A stretch of DNA of 64,000 nucleotides, taken from positions 310,001 through 374,000 of the forward strand of contig NZ_JACVAP010000001.1 in the NCBI RefSeq assembly GCF_014851915.1, read 5' to 3'. Positions 21,847 to 31,108 of the stretch are shown here, piece after piece. The translations under genes and the position numbers were made by a program. Within the stretch, counting starts at the first letter, position 1; each line of letters starts with the position of its first letter. The notes under the pieces were generated by a model, which was given only the letters and a program-made list of their open reading frames with translations, did no database searches and had not been told where the DNA came from. This DNA comes from Xanthomonas sp. XNM01 (GTDB lineage Bacteria > Pseudomonadota > Gammaproteobacteria > Xanthomonadales > Xanthomonadaceae).

Positions 21847-22982
21847 CACTCCTTCGTGCGCGGTGTTGCTTCCACCAGCGGCACCCGTGAGCCGTCGAGC
21901 AGGCCGCGGCTGAGTGCGTCGCCCTCGATGAACAGCAGTTCGCCCGATTCACCGTTCTTGATGCTGCTGTCGATCGCGATCACGCGGCCGTCGTGGAAGC
22001 GGCTGACGTGCGGCATCGAGGTATGGCCGACGACGATCCGGGCCACGCCGAGCTGCGCGGCCAGGGCGTCGACCTGGGCGGTGTCCATGCGCCCGTCGAA
22101 ATAGCCGCGGTACCAGATCGGGCTGGTCTTGCCGTCGTACAGCGGTGCCACGGCGGGATCGGCCTTGAGCTGCGCACGCGGCGTGCCCAGCGAGGCGCGG
22201 TAGCCGGCATTGGTGGTCTCCGCATCCAGCGCCAGCCGCACCGCCTCGGGTGCGATGCCGCCGTGCAGGAACAGGGTGTCGCCGATGCGCAGCAGCGCCG
22301 GCCGGGTGCGCAGCCACTGGCCGATCACCGAGTCGGGGCCGTACAGCGCCGGGTACGTGGTCTGCAGCAGTTCGGCGCTGCGCAGGTACTTCGGGTGCAC
22401 GTAGCGCAGGTCGTCGTACAGCACCATCGTCTCGTGGTTGCCGAGCACGAAGTGCACCGCGCCGCCGGCCTGCGCCGCCTGCTGCTGCAGCGCGTACAGC
22501 AGCCAGAACGCCTCGGTGACGCGCTCGCCGCGGTCGAAGATGTCGCCGGCCACCACCAGGGTGTCGCGGCCCAGCGCCCAGCGGTCGTCGGCATCGATCA
22601 CGCCGTTGGCGCGCAGCAGCCGCACCATCAGGTCGTACTGGCCGTGGATGTCGGACAAAGCGACGATGCGGCCGCTGGTCGGCGCGGCCGTGGCGGCTGC
22701 CGCTTCGGCCGGCGCGACGATGTCCAGCGCATGCGGATAGCCGCAGACCGCCGGGACCGGGGCATGCTCGTCGTTGCCGGCTGCGACCTCGCGCCGGATG
22801 ACGGTGTCGTCGCAGACCCAGGCCGCCTGCAGTGCGCCGGACTGGCGGAACACGTACGGGCCGTCCGCTGCCACGGATGCCGGTCCGGCGGCGGGCAGCG
22901 CCGGGGATACGGCCAGGAGAAGCGCGGCCGGCAGCAGATCGCGGAGCAGCGCACGGAAACGGGAGAGACGGCGACGGCGCAT
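21846..22982 (-). CDS. Exported calcineurin-like metallophosphoesterase
   Basis: 378 residues from ATG at 22980-22982. The leader [32 protein letters not shown] is a long signal peptide, so the enzyme is periplasmic or membrane-anchored. Phosphoesterase motifs are in order: LSDIHGQYD (D-x-H), [10 protein letters not shown] (GDxxDRG), LGNHETM (GNHE), LHGGI, and GHTSMPHV. These are the metal ligands of the PPP-type family. A region of about 85 residues before them ([20 protein letters not shown]) is extra and has cysteines in WVCDD and AVCGYP. Substrates in this family include phosphoproteins, nucleotides and Ap4A; none can be chosen here. It is a single-gene unit, ending in a strong hairpin. 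Confidence 0.88.
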   Translation of the reverse strand: MRRRRLSRFRALLRDLLPAALLLAVSPALPAAGPASVAADGPYVFRQSGALQAAWVCDDTVIRREVAAGNDEHAPVPAVCGYPHALDIVAPAEAAAATAAPTSGRIVALSDIHGQYDLMVRLLRANGVIDADDRWALGRDTLVVAGDIFDRGERVTEAFWLLYALQQQAAQAGGAVHFVLGNHETMVLYDDLRYVHPKYLRSAELLQTTYPALYGPDSVIGQWLRTRPALLRIGDTLFLHGGIAPEAVRLALDAETTNAGYRASLGTPRAQLKADPAVAPLYDGKTSPIWYRGYFDGRMDTAQVDALAAQLGVARIVVGHTSMPHVSRFHDGRVIAIDSSIKNGESGELLFIEGDALSRGLLDGSRVPLVEATPRTKE

Positions 22983-23319
22983 GCGGGCCTGGCTGGAAGC
23001 GGAACGTGGCCGTGGACCATACGGAGCGCGCGTCGTTGCTGACAAGCCGCGGACACGATGTGAGAACCGGTCTGTGCGCCCTGCCGGGCGGGAACGCGTC
23101 GCAGCGCATCGACCGCTGGCAGGGCACGCGCACCGCGACGATGGCGATCCACCTGCATGCGTTGCCTGCTGCAGAGTGCGGGGTGCCAAGCGCCTTCCGC
23201 CAGCGACAGGTCGGGATGAGCCGCCGTGCGGCGCCGGTCGGCGCCGCACGGAATCCCGCCTGGCGCAATGCGCCGCGCCTGCCGCCGGAAGACGCCGGCG
23301 GCGGGCGCGCAGGCCGGGA
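22983..23319. other. Intergenic region between ohr and the phosphoesterase
   Basis: 337 bases that hold the ohr terminator hairpins at its right end and, presumably, the phosphoesterase promoter at its left. No coding feature is supported. Confidence 0.4.
23224..23302 (-). terminator. Double hairpin downstream of ohr
   Basis: Reading from ohr on the minus strand, an 8-bp stem (GCCGCCGG / CCGGCGGC, 23281-23302) is followed by a perfect 12-bp stem with a 4-base loop (CCGTGCGGCGCC / GGCGCCGCACGG, 23224-23251). Neither has a T tract; the second is exceptionally stable. Confidence 0.6.
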
Positions 23320-23748
23320 TCAGTCGGCCAGCACCAGGGTCACGTCGATGTTGCCGCGCGTGGCGTTGGAGTACGGGCAGACGATGTGGGCGGCATCCAC
23401 CAGGGCCTGCAGCTGCTCGCGCGGCACGCCCGGGGCGGCGATGGTCAGCTCGGCCTGGATGCCGAAGCCGGTCGGGATCGGGCCGATGCCGACCTTGCCG
23501 GTCACGCGGGTGTCGGCGGGCAGGGCGACCTTTTCCTTGCCGGCGACGAACTTCAGCGCTCCGAGGAAGCAGGCCGAATAGCCGGCGGCGAACAGCTGTT
23601 CGGGGTTGGTGCCGTCGCCGCCGGCGCCGCCGAGCTCGCGCGGGGTGGACAGCTTGACGTCCAGGGCGCCGTCGGAGGACGCGGCCTGGCCTTCGCGGCC
23701 GCCGGTTGCGGAGGCGGTGGCGGTGTAGAGGATCTTCTCGATGGACAT
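23320..23748 (-). CDS. ohr: Organic hydroperoxide resistance protein Ohr
   Basis: Thiol peroxidase of the Ohr/OsmC family, 142 residues, a standard length. It reduces organic and fatty-acid hydroperoxides with lipoylated proteins as electron donor (family knowledge from Xylella and Xanthomonas). The catalytic cysteines are C60 in [12 protein letters not shown] and C124 in [13 protein letters not shown]. Blocks [15 protein letters not shown] and [13 protein letters not shown] are typical of Ohr rather than OsmC. It is preceded by AAGGAG on its own strand. The usual partner is a MarR-type OhrR; here an AraC-type gene is divergent instead, 118 bases away. Confidence 0.95.
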   Translation of the reverse strand: MSIEKILYTATASATGGREGQAASSDGALDVKLSTPRELGGAGGDGTNPEQLFAAGYSACFLGALKFVAGKEKVALPADTRVTGKVGIGPIPTGFGIQAELTIAAPGVPREQLQALVDAAHIVCPYSNATRGNIDVTLVLAD

Positions 23749-23821
23749 GGCAATGCTCCTTGGCTGTCGGTGGGCAGGACCGGTGTGGTCCGGTGAGAGG
23801 TACTTTGCCTGCATCGACGGT

Positions 23822-23840
23822 ACGATTGGGTGCGCATCGT
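23822..23840. promoter_or_regulatory. Candidate operator in the ohr/araC divergent region
   Basis: ACGAT-N9-ATCGT inverted repeat, about 26 bases upstream of the araC-type start codon and 74 from ohr. It is the only clear symmetry in the gap; which protein binds is unknown. Confidence 0.3.
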
Positions 23841-23866
23841 CCTGATAACTTGATCTGGAGTACGAG

Positions 23867-24694
23867 ATGGTGGATCGCCTGGCCGTGCTGCTCGACCGCT
23901 TCCCGGTCAATGCCCGGATGTTCCATGCCGGCGCGCTGTGCGGGGTCACGACGCTGGCTGGCGACGACGACCTGGGGCAACTGCACCTGGTCCGGCGTGG
24001 CCCGCTGGAGGTGTCCCACGGCGACCGGACCCTGCGGATCGATGCGCCCAGCCTGCTGCTGTATCCGCGGCCCACCCCGCACCGCTTCGTCAGCGACCCG
24101 GTGCGGGGCGCGGACATGGCCTGCGCAAATCTGCATTTCGAAGGCGGCGCACGCAATCCGGTCCGGGCCGCGTTGCCGGAGGTGGTGTGCCTGCCGCTCG
24201 AGGGCGTCCACGGCGCGGCCGAGGTGCTGGCACTGCTGTTCGAGGAGGCGTTCGGCCAGCGCTGCGGGCGCGCCGCCCTGGTCGACCGCCTGTTCGAGGT
24301 GGTGATGATCCAGGTGCTGCGCCAGCTGATGGAAACCGGCGGGCTGCGCGGCGGTCTGCTGGCCGGCCTGTCGCATCCGCGCCTGCGCAACGCGATCGTG
24401 GCGATGCACGAGGCGCCTGCCCGGGACTGGACGCTGGACGAACTTGCCGGCGTGGCCGGAATGTCGCGCAGCGTGTTCGCCGGCCAGTTCCGGGAGGCGA
24501 TCGGCCTCACCCCCGGCCAGTACCTGCAGGGCTGGCGTGTCGGACTGGCGCAGCAGGCGCTTAAGCGCGGTCGTCCATTGAAGGTGGTGGCCGGCGAGGT
24601 CGGCTATGGCAGCGAGGCGGCGTTGTCGCGCGCGTTCAAGGCCCATGTCGGGCTGTCGCCGCGTGCCTGGCGGCTGCAGGACGGCAAGGACTGA
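23867..24694 (+). CDS. AraC-family regulator with cupin-type N-terminal domain
   Basis: 275 residues. The N-terminal half (residues 1-165) is a cupin-like ligand domain: [32 protein letters not shown] and [13 protein letters not shown], the layout of the AraC-binding-domain/cupin_6 proteins. The C-terminal AraC helix-turn-helix pair runs from about residue 180: [42 protein letters not shown] and [20 protein letters not shown]. Cysteines C25 and C86 lie in the sensor half. It is divergent from ohr, so it may control ohr; the classical ohr regulator would be OhrR. Members of this group often regulate reductive or electrophile-stress genes. Confidence 0.88.
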   Translation: MVDRLAVLLDRFPVNARMFHAGALCGVTTLAGDDDLGQLHLVRRGPLEVSHGDRTLRIDAPSLLLYPRPTPHRFVSDPVRGADMACANLHFEGGARNPVRAALPEVVCLPLEGVHGAAEVLALLFEEAFGQRCGRAALVDRLFEVVMIQVLRQLMETGGLRGGLLAGLSHPRLRNAIVAMHEAPARDWTLDELAGVAGMSRSVFAGQFREAIGLTPGQYLQGWRVGLAQQALKRGRPLKVVAGEVGYGSEAALSRAFKAHVGLSPRAWRLQDGKD

Positions 24695-24996
24695 GCCGCG
24701 CGCACGACACGATGCGCCGCTCGTCCGTCCGCGGCGCCCGGCTGGGCATGACGCGGGACCGGTCGCAGCCGTGCACGCGCAGGCTGCAGCGCGGCGATCG
24801 CGGCATGGCACCGCGTGTCAGCGCGCCGGGCGTACCGGACGATGCAGTGGCGACGCCTGCGTGGGCGATGCCACGCGGACGGCCCGTGCCGCGCGGGCCG
24901 GAGATGACGGCGGCGAAGTGAACGGATCCCCGTCGGGTACCTGCGACCCGCCCGGCCGGTCTTGGCGGCCATGCCGGCATCGCCGAGACTGGCTGC
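24695..24996. other. Intergenic region, 302 bases
   Basis: I see no coding frame with a recognisable product and no hairpin of note. It presumably holds the promoter of the hydrolase gene that follows. Confidence 0.35.
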
Positions 24997-25623
24997 ATGC
25001 GCGATGAAACGTCCCAGCGGGTCCTGCTCGTCCACGGCATCTGGAATGCGAAGTCCTGGCTGTCGCCGCTGGCCCGGCGGCTGCGGCAGGACGGATTCGA
25101 GGTCGATACGTTCGGCTACGCCAGCATCCTCGGCGGCACCGAACCGGCGATCGCCGCGCTGACCAGGCGCCTGCGCGACGGGCCGCCGGTGCATCTGGTC
25201 GGGCACAGCCTGGGCGGCCTGGTCGGGCTGGAAACGCTGCGCCGCACACCGGGCTTGCCGGTGCGGCGTCTGGTCTGCCTGGGCTCGCCGCTGCGCGGCA
25301 GCCTGGCCGCGCGTGCGCTCGGCCGGCGCGGCTGGTCGGCGGCAGTGCTCGGGCGCAGCGGCACCCTGCTGCAGTCCGGCTGCGCGGCGTGGGAAGGCGG
25401 GGTGGAGGTGGGCATGGTCGCCGGCGACGTACCGCGCGGCCTCGGCCGGCTGCTGGCGCGCTTCGACGGCCCGTCCGACGGCACGGTCGGGGTCGAGGAA
25501 ACCCGGCTGCCGGGGCTGGCCGCGCACTGCACCGTCCATTCCAGCCATACCGGTCTGGTGTTCTCGGCCGACGCGGCCCGCCAGGCGGCGGCCTTCCTGC
25601 GCACCGGCACGTTCCTGCCCTGA
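24997..25623 (+). CDS. Alpha/beta hydrolase, lipase-like
   Basis: 208-residue serine hydrolase without a signal peptide. The oxyanion-side motif LLVHGIWNAKSWLSPLARRL (HGxxN) opens it, and the nucleophile elbow is HLVGHSLGGLVGLE (GHSLGG) near residue 68. A possible Asp is in ARFDGPSDGTVGV and His in CTVHSSHTGLVFS, giving a full triad. The pattern is that of small esterases of the PGAP1/RES-230 kind. An ATG at 24997 opens the reading frame directly at the fold. The gap of 77 bases to yebC holds a TATAAT box, so transcription of yebC is probably independent. Confidence 0.85.
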   Translation: MRDETSQRVLLVHGIWNAKSWLSPLARRLRQDGFEVDTFGYASILGGTEPAIAALTRRLRDGPPVHLVGHSLGGLVGLETLRRTPGLPVRRLVCLGSPLRGSLAARALGRRGWSAAVLGRSGTLLQSGCAAWEGGVEVGMVAGDVPRGLGRLLARFDGPSDGTVGVEETRLPGLAAHCTVHSSHTGLVFSADAARQAAAFLRTGTFLP

Positions 25624-25660
25624 CCTGATCCAGATCGGCAGCCGGCGCCGCGCGGCCCGG

Positions 25661-25666
25661 TATAAT
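25661..25666 (+). promoter_or_regulatory. TATAAT -10 element upstream of yebC
   Basis: A perfect -10 hexamer in very GC-rich sequence, 35 bases before the yebC start. There is no obvious -35, so the promoter may be activator-dependent or of the extended type. It would serve yebC-ruvC-ruvA. Confidence 0.5.
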
Positions 25667-25700
25667 CGCCGGCCTCATTCGCAGCTCAACGTGACGCACC

Positions 25701-26423
25701 ATGGGTAGAGGCCCGTCGATCGAAGCCCGCAAGAACGCCACCGATGCCAAGCGCGGGAAGATCTTCACCAAGCTGATCCGCGAGATCGGCGTGGCGGCGC
25801 GCGCCGGTGGCGGCGATGCGGCCAACAACCCGCGCCTGCGTGCGGCGATGGACAAGGCGCTGACCGCCAACATGTCCAAGGACGTGATCGAGCGCGCCAT
25901 CAAGAAGGCCACCGGCGAGCTGGAAGGCGTCGAGTACGAGGAGATCCGCTACGAGGGCTACGCGCCCGGCGGCGTCGCGGTGATCGTCGACTGCCTGACC
26001 GACAACCGCGTGCGCACCGTGGCCGATGTGCGCCACGCCTTCAGCAAGTGCGGCGGCAACATGGGCACCGAAGGCTCGGTGGCCTTCATGTTCAAGCGCC
26101 TGGGCGTGCTCAGCTACGCGGCCGGCGCCGACGAGGACGCGGTGACCGAGGCGGCGATCGAGGCCGGTGCCGACGACGTGGCCGTCTACGACGACGGCGC
26201 GATCGACGTGCTGACCGCGCCCGAGCAGTACCAGGCGGTCAAGGACGCGATGGAAGCCGCCGGCCTGGTGCCGGACCTGGCCGAGATCGGCTTCCGTGCC
26301 GACAACGACATCGCCGTCGCCGGCGAGACCGCGCAGCAGGTGACCAAACTGCTGGGCATGCTCGAGGACCTGGACGACGTCCAGAACGTCTACTCCAACG
26401 CCGACCTCGGCGAGGACGGCTGA
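25701..26423 (+). CDS. yebC: YebC/PmpR-family protein (TACO1-like)
   Basis: 240-residue member of the YebC family. Older literature treats it as a DNA-binding regulator (PmpR); recent work links it to translation of proline stretches on the ribosome. It begins [20 protein letters not shown], the xanthomonad form of the family opening, followed by [56 protein letters not shown] and [16 protein letters not shown]. All three domains are complete. It sits in front of ruvC, the standard yebC-ruvC-ruvA neighbourhood of proteobacteria, with a 57-base gap. Confidence 0.95.
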   Translation: MGRGPSIEARKNATDAKRGKIFTKLIREIGVAARAGGGDAANNPRLRAAMDKALTANMSKDVIERAIKKATGELEGVEYEEIRYEGYAPGGVAVIVDCLTDNRVRTVADVRHAFSKCGGNMGTEGSVAFMFKRLGVLSYAAGADEDAVTEAAIEAGADDVAVYDDGAIDVLTAPEQYQAVKDAMEAAGLVPDLAEIGFRADNDIAVAGETAQQVTKLLGMLEDLDDVQNVYSNADLGEDG

Positions 26424-26480
26424 GCGCGCGAGCGCCGGCTGCAGCATGATGCCCGCTGGAACCCGGCACGGAGTGCGTGG

Positions 26481-27041
26481 ATGAACGTGGGACGCGTGCC
26501 CGTCGTCGTGCGTGGCGAGACGGTGCGGATCCTGGGCATCGACCCGGGCTCGCAGCGTACCGGCGTGGGCATCATCGATGTCCTGCCCGACGGACGCGCG
26601 CGGCACGTGCATCACCAGCCGCTGGTGCTGCTGGGCGAGGGCGACTTCGCCGACCGCCTCAAGCGGCTGCTGCACGGGCTGGGCGCGCTGATCGAGGAAC
26701 ACCGGCCGCAGGAAGTCGCCATCGAGCAGGTGTTCGTCGGCAAGAGCGCGCCGTCCGCGCTGAAGCTGGGCCAGGCCCGCGGCGCGGCGATCAGCGCGGT
26801 GGTGCTGCGCGACCTGCCGGTGGCCGAGTACGCAGCGAGCGAGGTCAAGCTGGCCGTGGTCGGACGCGGTTCGGCCGAGAAGCAGCAGGTGCAGCACATG
26901 GTCGGGATGATGCTCGGCCTCAGTGGCAAGCTGCAGGCCGATGCCGCCGATGCGCTGGCCGTGGCCCTGACCCATGCGCATGTGCGCGCCACGGCGCGCC
27001 GGCTGGGCGTCAGCGCCGCGATGGCCTGGAGCCGCAAGTGA
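26481..27041 (+). CDS. ruvC: Holliday junction resolvase RuvC
   Basis: Mg-dependent endonuclease that cleaves Holliday junctions bound by RuvAB. The catalytic acids are in [16 protein letters not shown] (first Asp), [20 protein letters not shown] (Glu) and the final [14 protein letters not shown] (two Asp). It is 186 residues from the ATG at 26481, which has GGAG seven bases upstream. An internal GTG at 26523 would remove 14 residues and match the family's usual short N-terminus, so the true start is open. It is followed by ruvA after 106 bases. Confidence 0.95.
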   Translation: MNVGRVPVVVRGETVRILGIDPGSQRTGVGIIDVLPDGRARHVHHQPLVLLGEGDFADRLKRLLHGLGALIEEHRPQEVAIEQVFVGKSAPSALKLGQARGAAISAVVLRDLPVAEYAASEVKLAVVGRGSAEKQQVQHMVGMMLGLSGKLQADAADALAVALTHAHVRATARRLGVSAAMAWSRK

Positions 27042-27147
27042 GCACGGCCTTGCACCGTGGTGAGGGACGGGTGGACCGCGTTGTGGTTCGGCGCGCTGCC
27101 CGGTTCCCGTTCGTCGTTTCCCATTTCCGCGCCCGGAGGGTGCACCC

Positions 27148-27735
27148 ATGATCGGACGCCTGCGTGGTCTCCTGGCGATGAAGCAGCCGCCGTGGCTGGT
27201 GGTCGACGTCAATGGCGTCGGCTACGAGTTGGAGGCGCCGATGAGCACCTTCTACGACCTGCCCGAGCTCGGCCGCGAGGTCAGCCTGTTCGTGCATTAC
27301 GCGCAGAAGGAGGACAGCGTCTCGCTGTACGGCTTCCTGCGCGAGTCCGAGCGGCGCCTGTTCCGCGACGTGCAGAAGGTCAGCGGCATCGGCGCGAAGA
27401 TCGCGCTGGCGGTGCTGTCCGGGGTCAGCGTCGAGGAGTTCGCGCGGCTGGTGCAGACCGGCGACGTGACCGCGCTGACCCGGATCCCCGGGATCGGCAA
27501 GAAGACCGCCGAGCGCATGGTGGTCGAACTGCGCGACCGCGCCGCCGACCTGGCCGGTGCCGGCGCGACCGGGATCGGCGCCGCGCCGGGCGATCCGCTG
27601 GGCGATGCCACCACCGCGCTGCAGCAGCTGGGCTACAAGCCGGCCGAGGCCGCGAAGATGGCCCGCGACGCCATGGCCTCCGGCGACGACACCGCCACCA
27701 TCATCCGCAAGGCGCTGCAGTCCGCGCTGCGCTGA
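27148..27735 (+). CDS. ruvA: Holliday junction branch-migration protein RuvA
   Basis: 195-residue RuvA, the junction-specific DNA-binding subunit that guides the RuvB motor. Domain I (residues 1-65) has [20 protein letters not shown] and [19 protein letters not shown]. Domain II has the two helix-hairpin-helix motifs, [15 protein letters not shown] and [18 protein letters not shown]. After an Ala/Gly/Pro-rich flexible linker (about 133-147), domain III ([19 protein letters not shown]) is the RuvB-contact domain. The start has GGAGGG nine bases upstream. Kup follows after 36 bases on the same strand. Confidence 0.96.
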   Translation: MIGRLRGLLAMKQPPWLVVDVNGVGYELEAPMSTFYDLPELGREVSLFVHYAQKEDSVSLYGFLRESERRLFRDVQKVSGIGAKIALAVLSGVSVEEFARLVQTGDVTALTRIPGIGKKTAERMVVELRDRAADLAGAGATGIGAAPGDPLGDATTALQQLGYKPAEAAKMARDAMASGDDTATIIRKALQSALR

Positions 27736-27771
27736 CGCCGGCTCCACACCCACCTCTCCAGGCTGCCCCCA

Positions 27772-29697
27772 ATGGCCACCCCGCATTCCCCGACGCCGGC
27801 TTCCGGTGCGCACGGTCCGTCCTCCCATGGCAGCGGCGCCGGGCATCTCGCGCTGGTGGTGGGGGCGATCGGCGTGGTCTTCGGCGACATCGGCACCAGT
27901 CCGCTGTACACGCTGAAGGAGGCGTTCTCGCCGCACTACGGCCTGGACAGCGACCACGACACGGTGCTGGGCGTGCTGTCGCTGGCGTTCTGGGCGCTGA
28001 TGATCGTGGTCACGCTGAAGTACGTGACCATCATCATGCGCGCCGACAACGAGGGCGAGGGCGGGATCATGGCGCTGATGGCGCTGGCCCAGCGCACCCT
28101 GAAGAACGGGTCGCGCTCGGCCTACGTGGTCGGCATCCTCGGCATCTTCGGCGCCTCGCTGTTCTTCGGCGACGGCGTGATCACCCCGGCGATCTCGGTG
28201 CTCGGCGCGATCGAGGGCCTGGAGATCGCCGCCCCCGGGCTGCACAACTTCATCGTGCCGATCACCCTGGTGGTGCTGGCGATCGTGTTCGCCGCGCAGC
28301 GCTTCGGCACCGAGAAGGTCGGCAAGGTGTTCGGCCCGATCACCTGCCTGTGGTTCCTGGCGCTGGCGGCGATCGGCATCTGGAACATCGTGCAGGCGCC
28401 GGAGGTGCTGAAGGCCTTCAACCCGTGGTGGGCCGCGCTGTTCTTCATGGAGCACAGCTGGCACGGGGTGTTCATCCTCGGCGCGGTGGTGCTGGCGGTG
28501 ACCGGCGGCGAAGCGCTGTACGCGGACATGGGCCACTTCGGCGCGCCGCCGATCCGCCATGCCTGGTACTTCTTCGTGCTGCCGTGCCTGGTGCTCAACT
28601 ACCTGGGGCAGGGCGCGCTGGTGCTCGAGCATCCGGAGCTGGTCAAGAACCCGTTCTACGAATCGGTGCCCGGCTGGGCGCTGTACCCGATGATCATCCT
28701 GGCCACGCTGGCGGCGGTGATCGCCTCGCAGGCGGTGATCACCGGCGCGTTCTCGGTCTCGCGTGCGGCGATGCAGCTTGGCTACATCCCGCGCATGCGG
28801 ATCAAGCACACCTCGCGCGACACCATCGGCCAGATCTACATCCCCGGCATCAACTGGCTGCTGGCGGTGATGGTGATCGGCCTGGTGCTGACCTTCCGCA
28901 GCTCCAGCAACCTGGCCGTGGCCTACGGCATCTCGGTGTCGGCGACGATGCTGATCGACACCCTGCTGCTGGCGCTGGTCGCGCGCGCGCTGTGGCCGAA
29001 GTCGCGCGGGCTGGTCCTGCCGCTGTGCGTGGTGTTCTTCGTGATCGACCTGGGCTTCGTCGTCGCCAACGGCGCCAAGCTGCTGCAGGGCGCGTGGTTC
29101 CCGGTGGTGCTGGGCATCGTGCTGTTCACCCTGATGCGCACCTGGCGCCGCGGCCGTGAGCTGCTGCGCGAGGAGATCCGCAAGGACGGCATCCGCGTCG
29201 ACACCTTCCTGCCCGGGCTGATGCTGGCGCCGCCGGCGCGCGTGCCGGGCACCGCGGTGTTCCTGACCGCCGACACCACGGTGGTGCCGCACGCGCTGCT
29301 GCACAACCTCAAGCACAACAAGGTACTGCACGAGCAGAACGTGTTCCTGACCGTGGAGACGCTGCCGGTGCCGCATGCGCCGGCCGACAAGCGCCTGCAG
29401 CTGGACGAGATAGGCGACGACTTCTACCGGATCATCGTGCGTTTCGGCTTCATGGAAACGCCCGATGTGCCGCTGGCGATGATGCGCGCCTGCGACCAGG
29501 GTGGCGTGTCGTTCGATCCGATGGACACCACGTACTTCGCCAGCCGCGAGACCATCGTCGCCAACGCCCGGCGCGGCATGCCGATCTGGCGCGACAAGCT
29601 GTTCGCGGTGATGCACCGCAATGCGGCGCCGGCCACGGGCTTCTTCCGGATCCCCGGCAACCGCCTGGTGGAGCTGGGATCGCAGGTGGAAATCTGA
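27772..29697 (+). CDS. kup: Kup low-affinity potassium uptake protein
   Basis: Potassium:proton symporter of the KUP/HAK family, inner membrane, 641 residues. The family blocks are [74 protein letters not shown] and [17 protein letters not shown]. About 12 helices are followed by a cytoplasmic C-terminal domain (residues 440-641). A start upstream of the first helix leaves about 25 hydrophilic residues (Pro/Ser/His-rich), slightly longer than in E. coli. It lies inside the ruv cluster between ruvA and ruvB, a known xanthomonad arrangement. Confidence 0.95.
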   Translation: MATPHSPTPASGAHGPSSHGSGAGHLALVVGAIGVVFGDIGTSPLYTLKEAFSPHYGLDSDHDTVLGVLSLAFWALMIVVTLKYVTIIMRADNEGEGGIMALMALAQRTLKNGSRSAYVVGILGIFGASLFFGDGVITPAISVLGAIEGLEIAAPGLHNFIVPITLVVLAIVFAAQRFGTEKVGKVFGPITCLWFLALAAIGIWNIVQAPEVLKAFNPWWAALFFMEHSWHGVFILGAVVLAVTGGEALYADMGHFGAPPIRHAWYFFVLPCLVLNYLGQGALVLEHPELVKNPFYESVPGWALYPMIILATLAAVIASQAVITGAFSVSRAAMQLGYIPRMRIKHTSRDTIGQIYIPGINWLLAVMVIGLVLTFRSSSNLAVAYGISVSATMLIDTLLLALVARALWPKSRGLVLPLCVVFFVIDLGFVVANGAKLLQGAWFPVVLGIVLFTLMRTWRRGRELLREEIRKDGIRVDTFLPGLMLAPPARVPGTAVFLTADTTVVPHALLHNLKHNKVLHEQNVFLTVETLPVPHAPADKRLQLDEIGDDFYRIIVRFGFMETPDVPLAMMRACDQGGVSFDPMDTTYFASRETIVANARRGMPIWRDKLFAVMHRNAAPATGFFRIPGNRLVELGSQVEI

Positions 29698-29714
29698 GGT
29701 CCGGGCCGCCGCCG

Positions 29715-30845
29715 GTGCCGGCGACCCGCCTGCCGGCGCTGGACGTGCTGCGCGGCATCGCGATCCTCGGCACGCTGGGGACCAACATCTGGATCTTCAT
29801 GTATCCCGGTGGGCTGCTGCAGTACATCCAGGATGGCTGGGGTGGGGCGGCGCAGGCCGGCTGGGGTGTGCTGGCATTGCAGCAGCTCACCCAGGGCAAG
29901 TTCCTCGGCCTGCTGGCGATCCTGTTCGGCATCGGCATCGCGCTCCAGCAGCGCACCGCGCTGACGGCAGGCCGGCGCTGGCCGGGCAGCTATCCACTGC
30001 GCGCGGCGCTGCTGTTCGTCGATGGCGTGCTGCACTACCTGTTCGTGGTCGAGTTCGACGTGCTGATGGGCTATGCGCTGACCTCGATCGTGGTCGCGGC
30101 GATCCTGTGTTGCGGTGCGCGTGGACGCATGGCCTGGCTGGTCGCGGCCGCACTTGCGCATCTGGCGCTGCTGGCCCTGGCGGTGCTCGCCACGGCGTTC
30201 GACCCGACGGCTGGTGGTGGCCCGGCCGCGATGACGCAGGTCGTTACCGCCGGCTGGTGGGACATGGTCGGGCTGCGGATCGAGCACGTGGTGCTGTTCC
30301 GCATCGAGATGCTGTTCATCGGCGCGCTGAGCGTCGCCCTGTTCCTGGCCGGTGCACTGCTGCTCGACGCCGGCGTATTCGATGCGCATGGCGCGCGCCT
30401 GCGGCGCGTGCTGATGATCGCCGGCCTCGGCATCGCCTGGCCGCTGGACATGGCCTGCGGCGTGTTCGGCGGCGACGCGGGCATCCTCGCCGCGCGCTAC
30501 GGCAGTGCGCCGGTGGTCGCGCTGGGCCTGCTGGCACTGGTGGCCGAATGCTACGTGCGGCGCCCGCAGTCCGGCCCCATCGGCCGGCGACTGTCCGAGG
30601 TCGGCCGGGTCGCGCTGAGCGGTTACGTGCTGCAGAACCTGATCGCATCGGCGCTGTGCTACGACTGGGGTCTGGGACTGGCCCGCTCGGTCGATGCCGC
30701 CTGGCGTCCGCCGGCGACCGTGGCGATCTATCTGTGCGTCGCCGCCGGCGTCCTGCTCTTCGCCCATCTGTGGCTGCGGCGCTTCGCACGTGGTCCGCTG
30801 GAGTGGATCTGGCACGCGCTGTACCGGCGCCTGTCCTCCGTGTGA
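29715..30845 (+). CDS. DUF418/YeiB-like membrane protein
   Basis: 376 residues from a GTG start 18 bases after kup. It begins TRLPALDVLRGIAILGTLGT, the DUF418 family opening (LDxLRGxA). About 9-10 membrane helices follow, among them LLAILFGIGIALQQR, LRAALLFVDGVLHYLFVVEF and MAWLVAAALAHLALLALAVL. The DUF418 region, SEVGRVALSGYVLQNLIASA, is at about 300. Members are thought to be acyltransferase-like membrane proteins related to OpgC/AT-3, but no substrate is known. No good ribosome-binding site precedes the GTG, so expression may depend on coupling to kup. Confidence 0.8.
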   Translation: MPATRLPALDVLRGIAILGTLGTNIWIFMYPGGLLQYIQDGWGGAAQAGWGVLALQQLTQGKFLGLLAILFGIGIALQQRTALTAGRRWPGSYPLRAALLFVDGVLHYLFVVEFDVLMGYALTSIVVAAILCCGARGRMAWLVAAALAHLALLALAVLATAFDPTAGGGPAAMTQVVTAGWWDMVGLRIEHVVLFRIEMLFIGALSVALFLAGALLLDAGVFDAHGARLRRVLMIAGLGIAWPLDMACGVFGGDAGILAARYGSAPVVALGLLALVAECYVRRPQSGPIGRRLSEVGRVALSGYVLQNLIASALCYDWGLGLARSVDAAWRPPATVAIYLCVAAGVLLFAHLWLRRFARGPLEWIWHALYRRLSSV

Positions 30846-31108
30846 AAAGCGTCGTGCATGCTGGCTGGCGATAATGCCCGCATGATCGATCACCGTCGGC
30901 ATCCCGCCGCTGGTCCACATCGCGTGAGGCGTGCAGCGGGCATGGCCGCTGGACTGCGCAGCGACGCGCGCGCGCGCATCGGCCCGCCGCCACGCCGGCC
31001 GCCGGCGATCCGCGTCCCAGCCTGCCGGTGCGTCGCGGTGCCGACGTACCCGCCGCACGGCGGGCCAGGCGATCGGTCCCACGTCGTAGTACAGAGAGGC
31101 ATTCGGGC

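Noticed and set aside
23005-23249. Extension of the phosphoesterase gene upstream of 22982
   Set aside because: The frame is open but the extension is Arg/Cys-rich and lies before a good signal peptide, so the ATG at 22982 is preferred.
27010-29616. Long minus-strand frame across ruvA and kup
   Set aside because: Shadow of RuvA and Kup, both of which have full-length, motif-rich matches on the plus strand.
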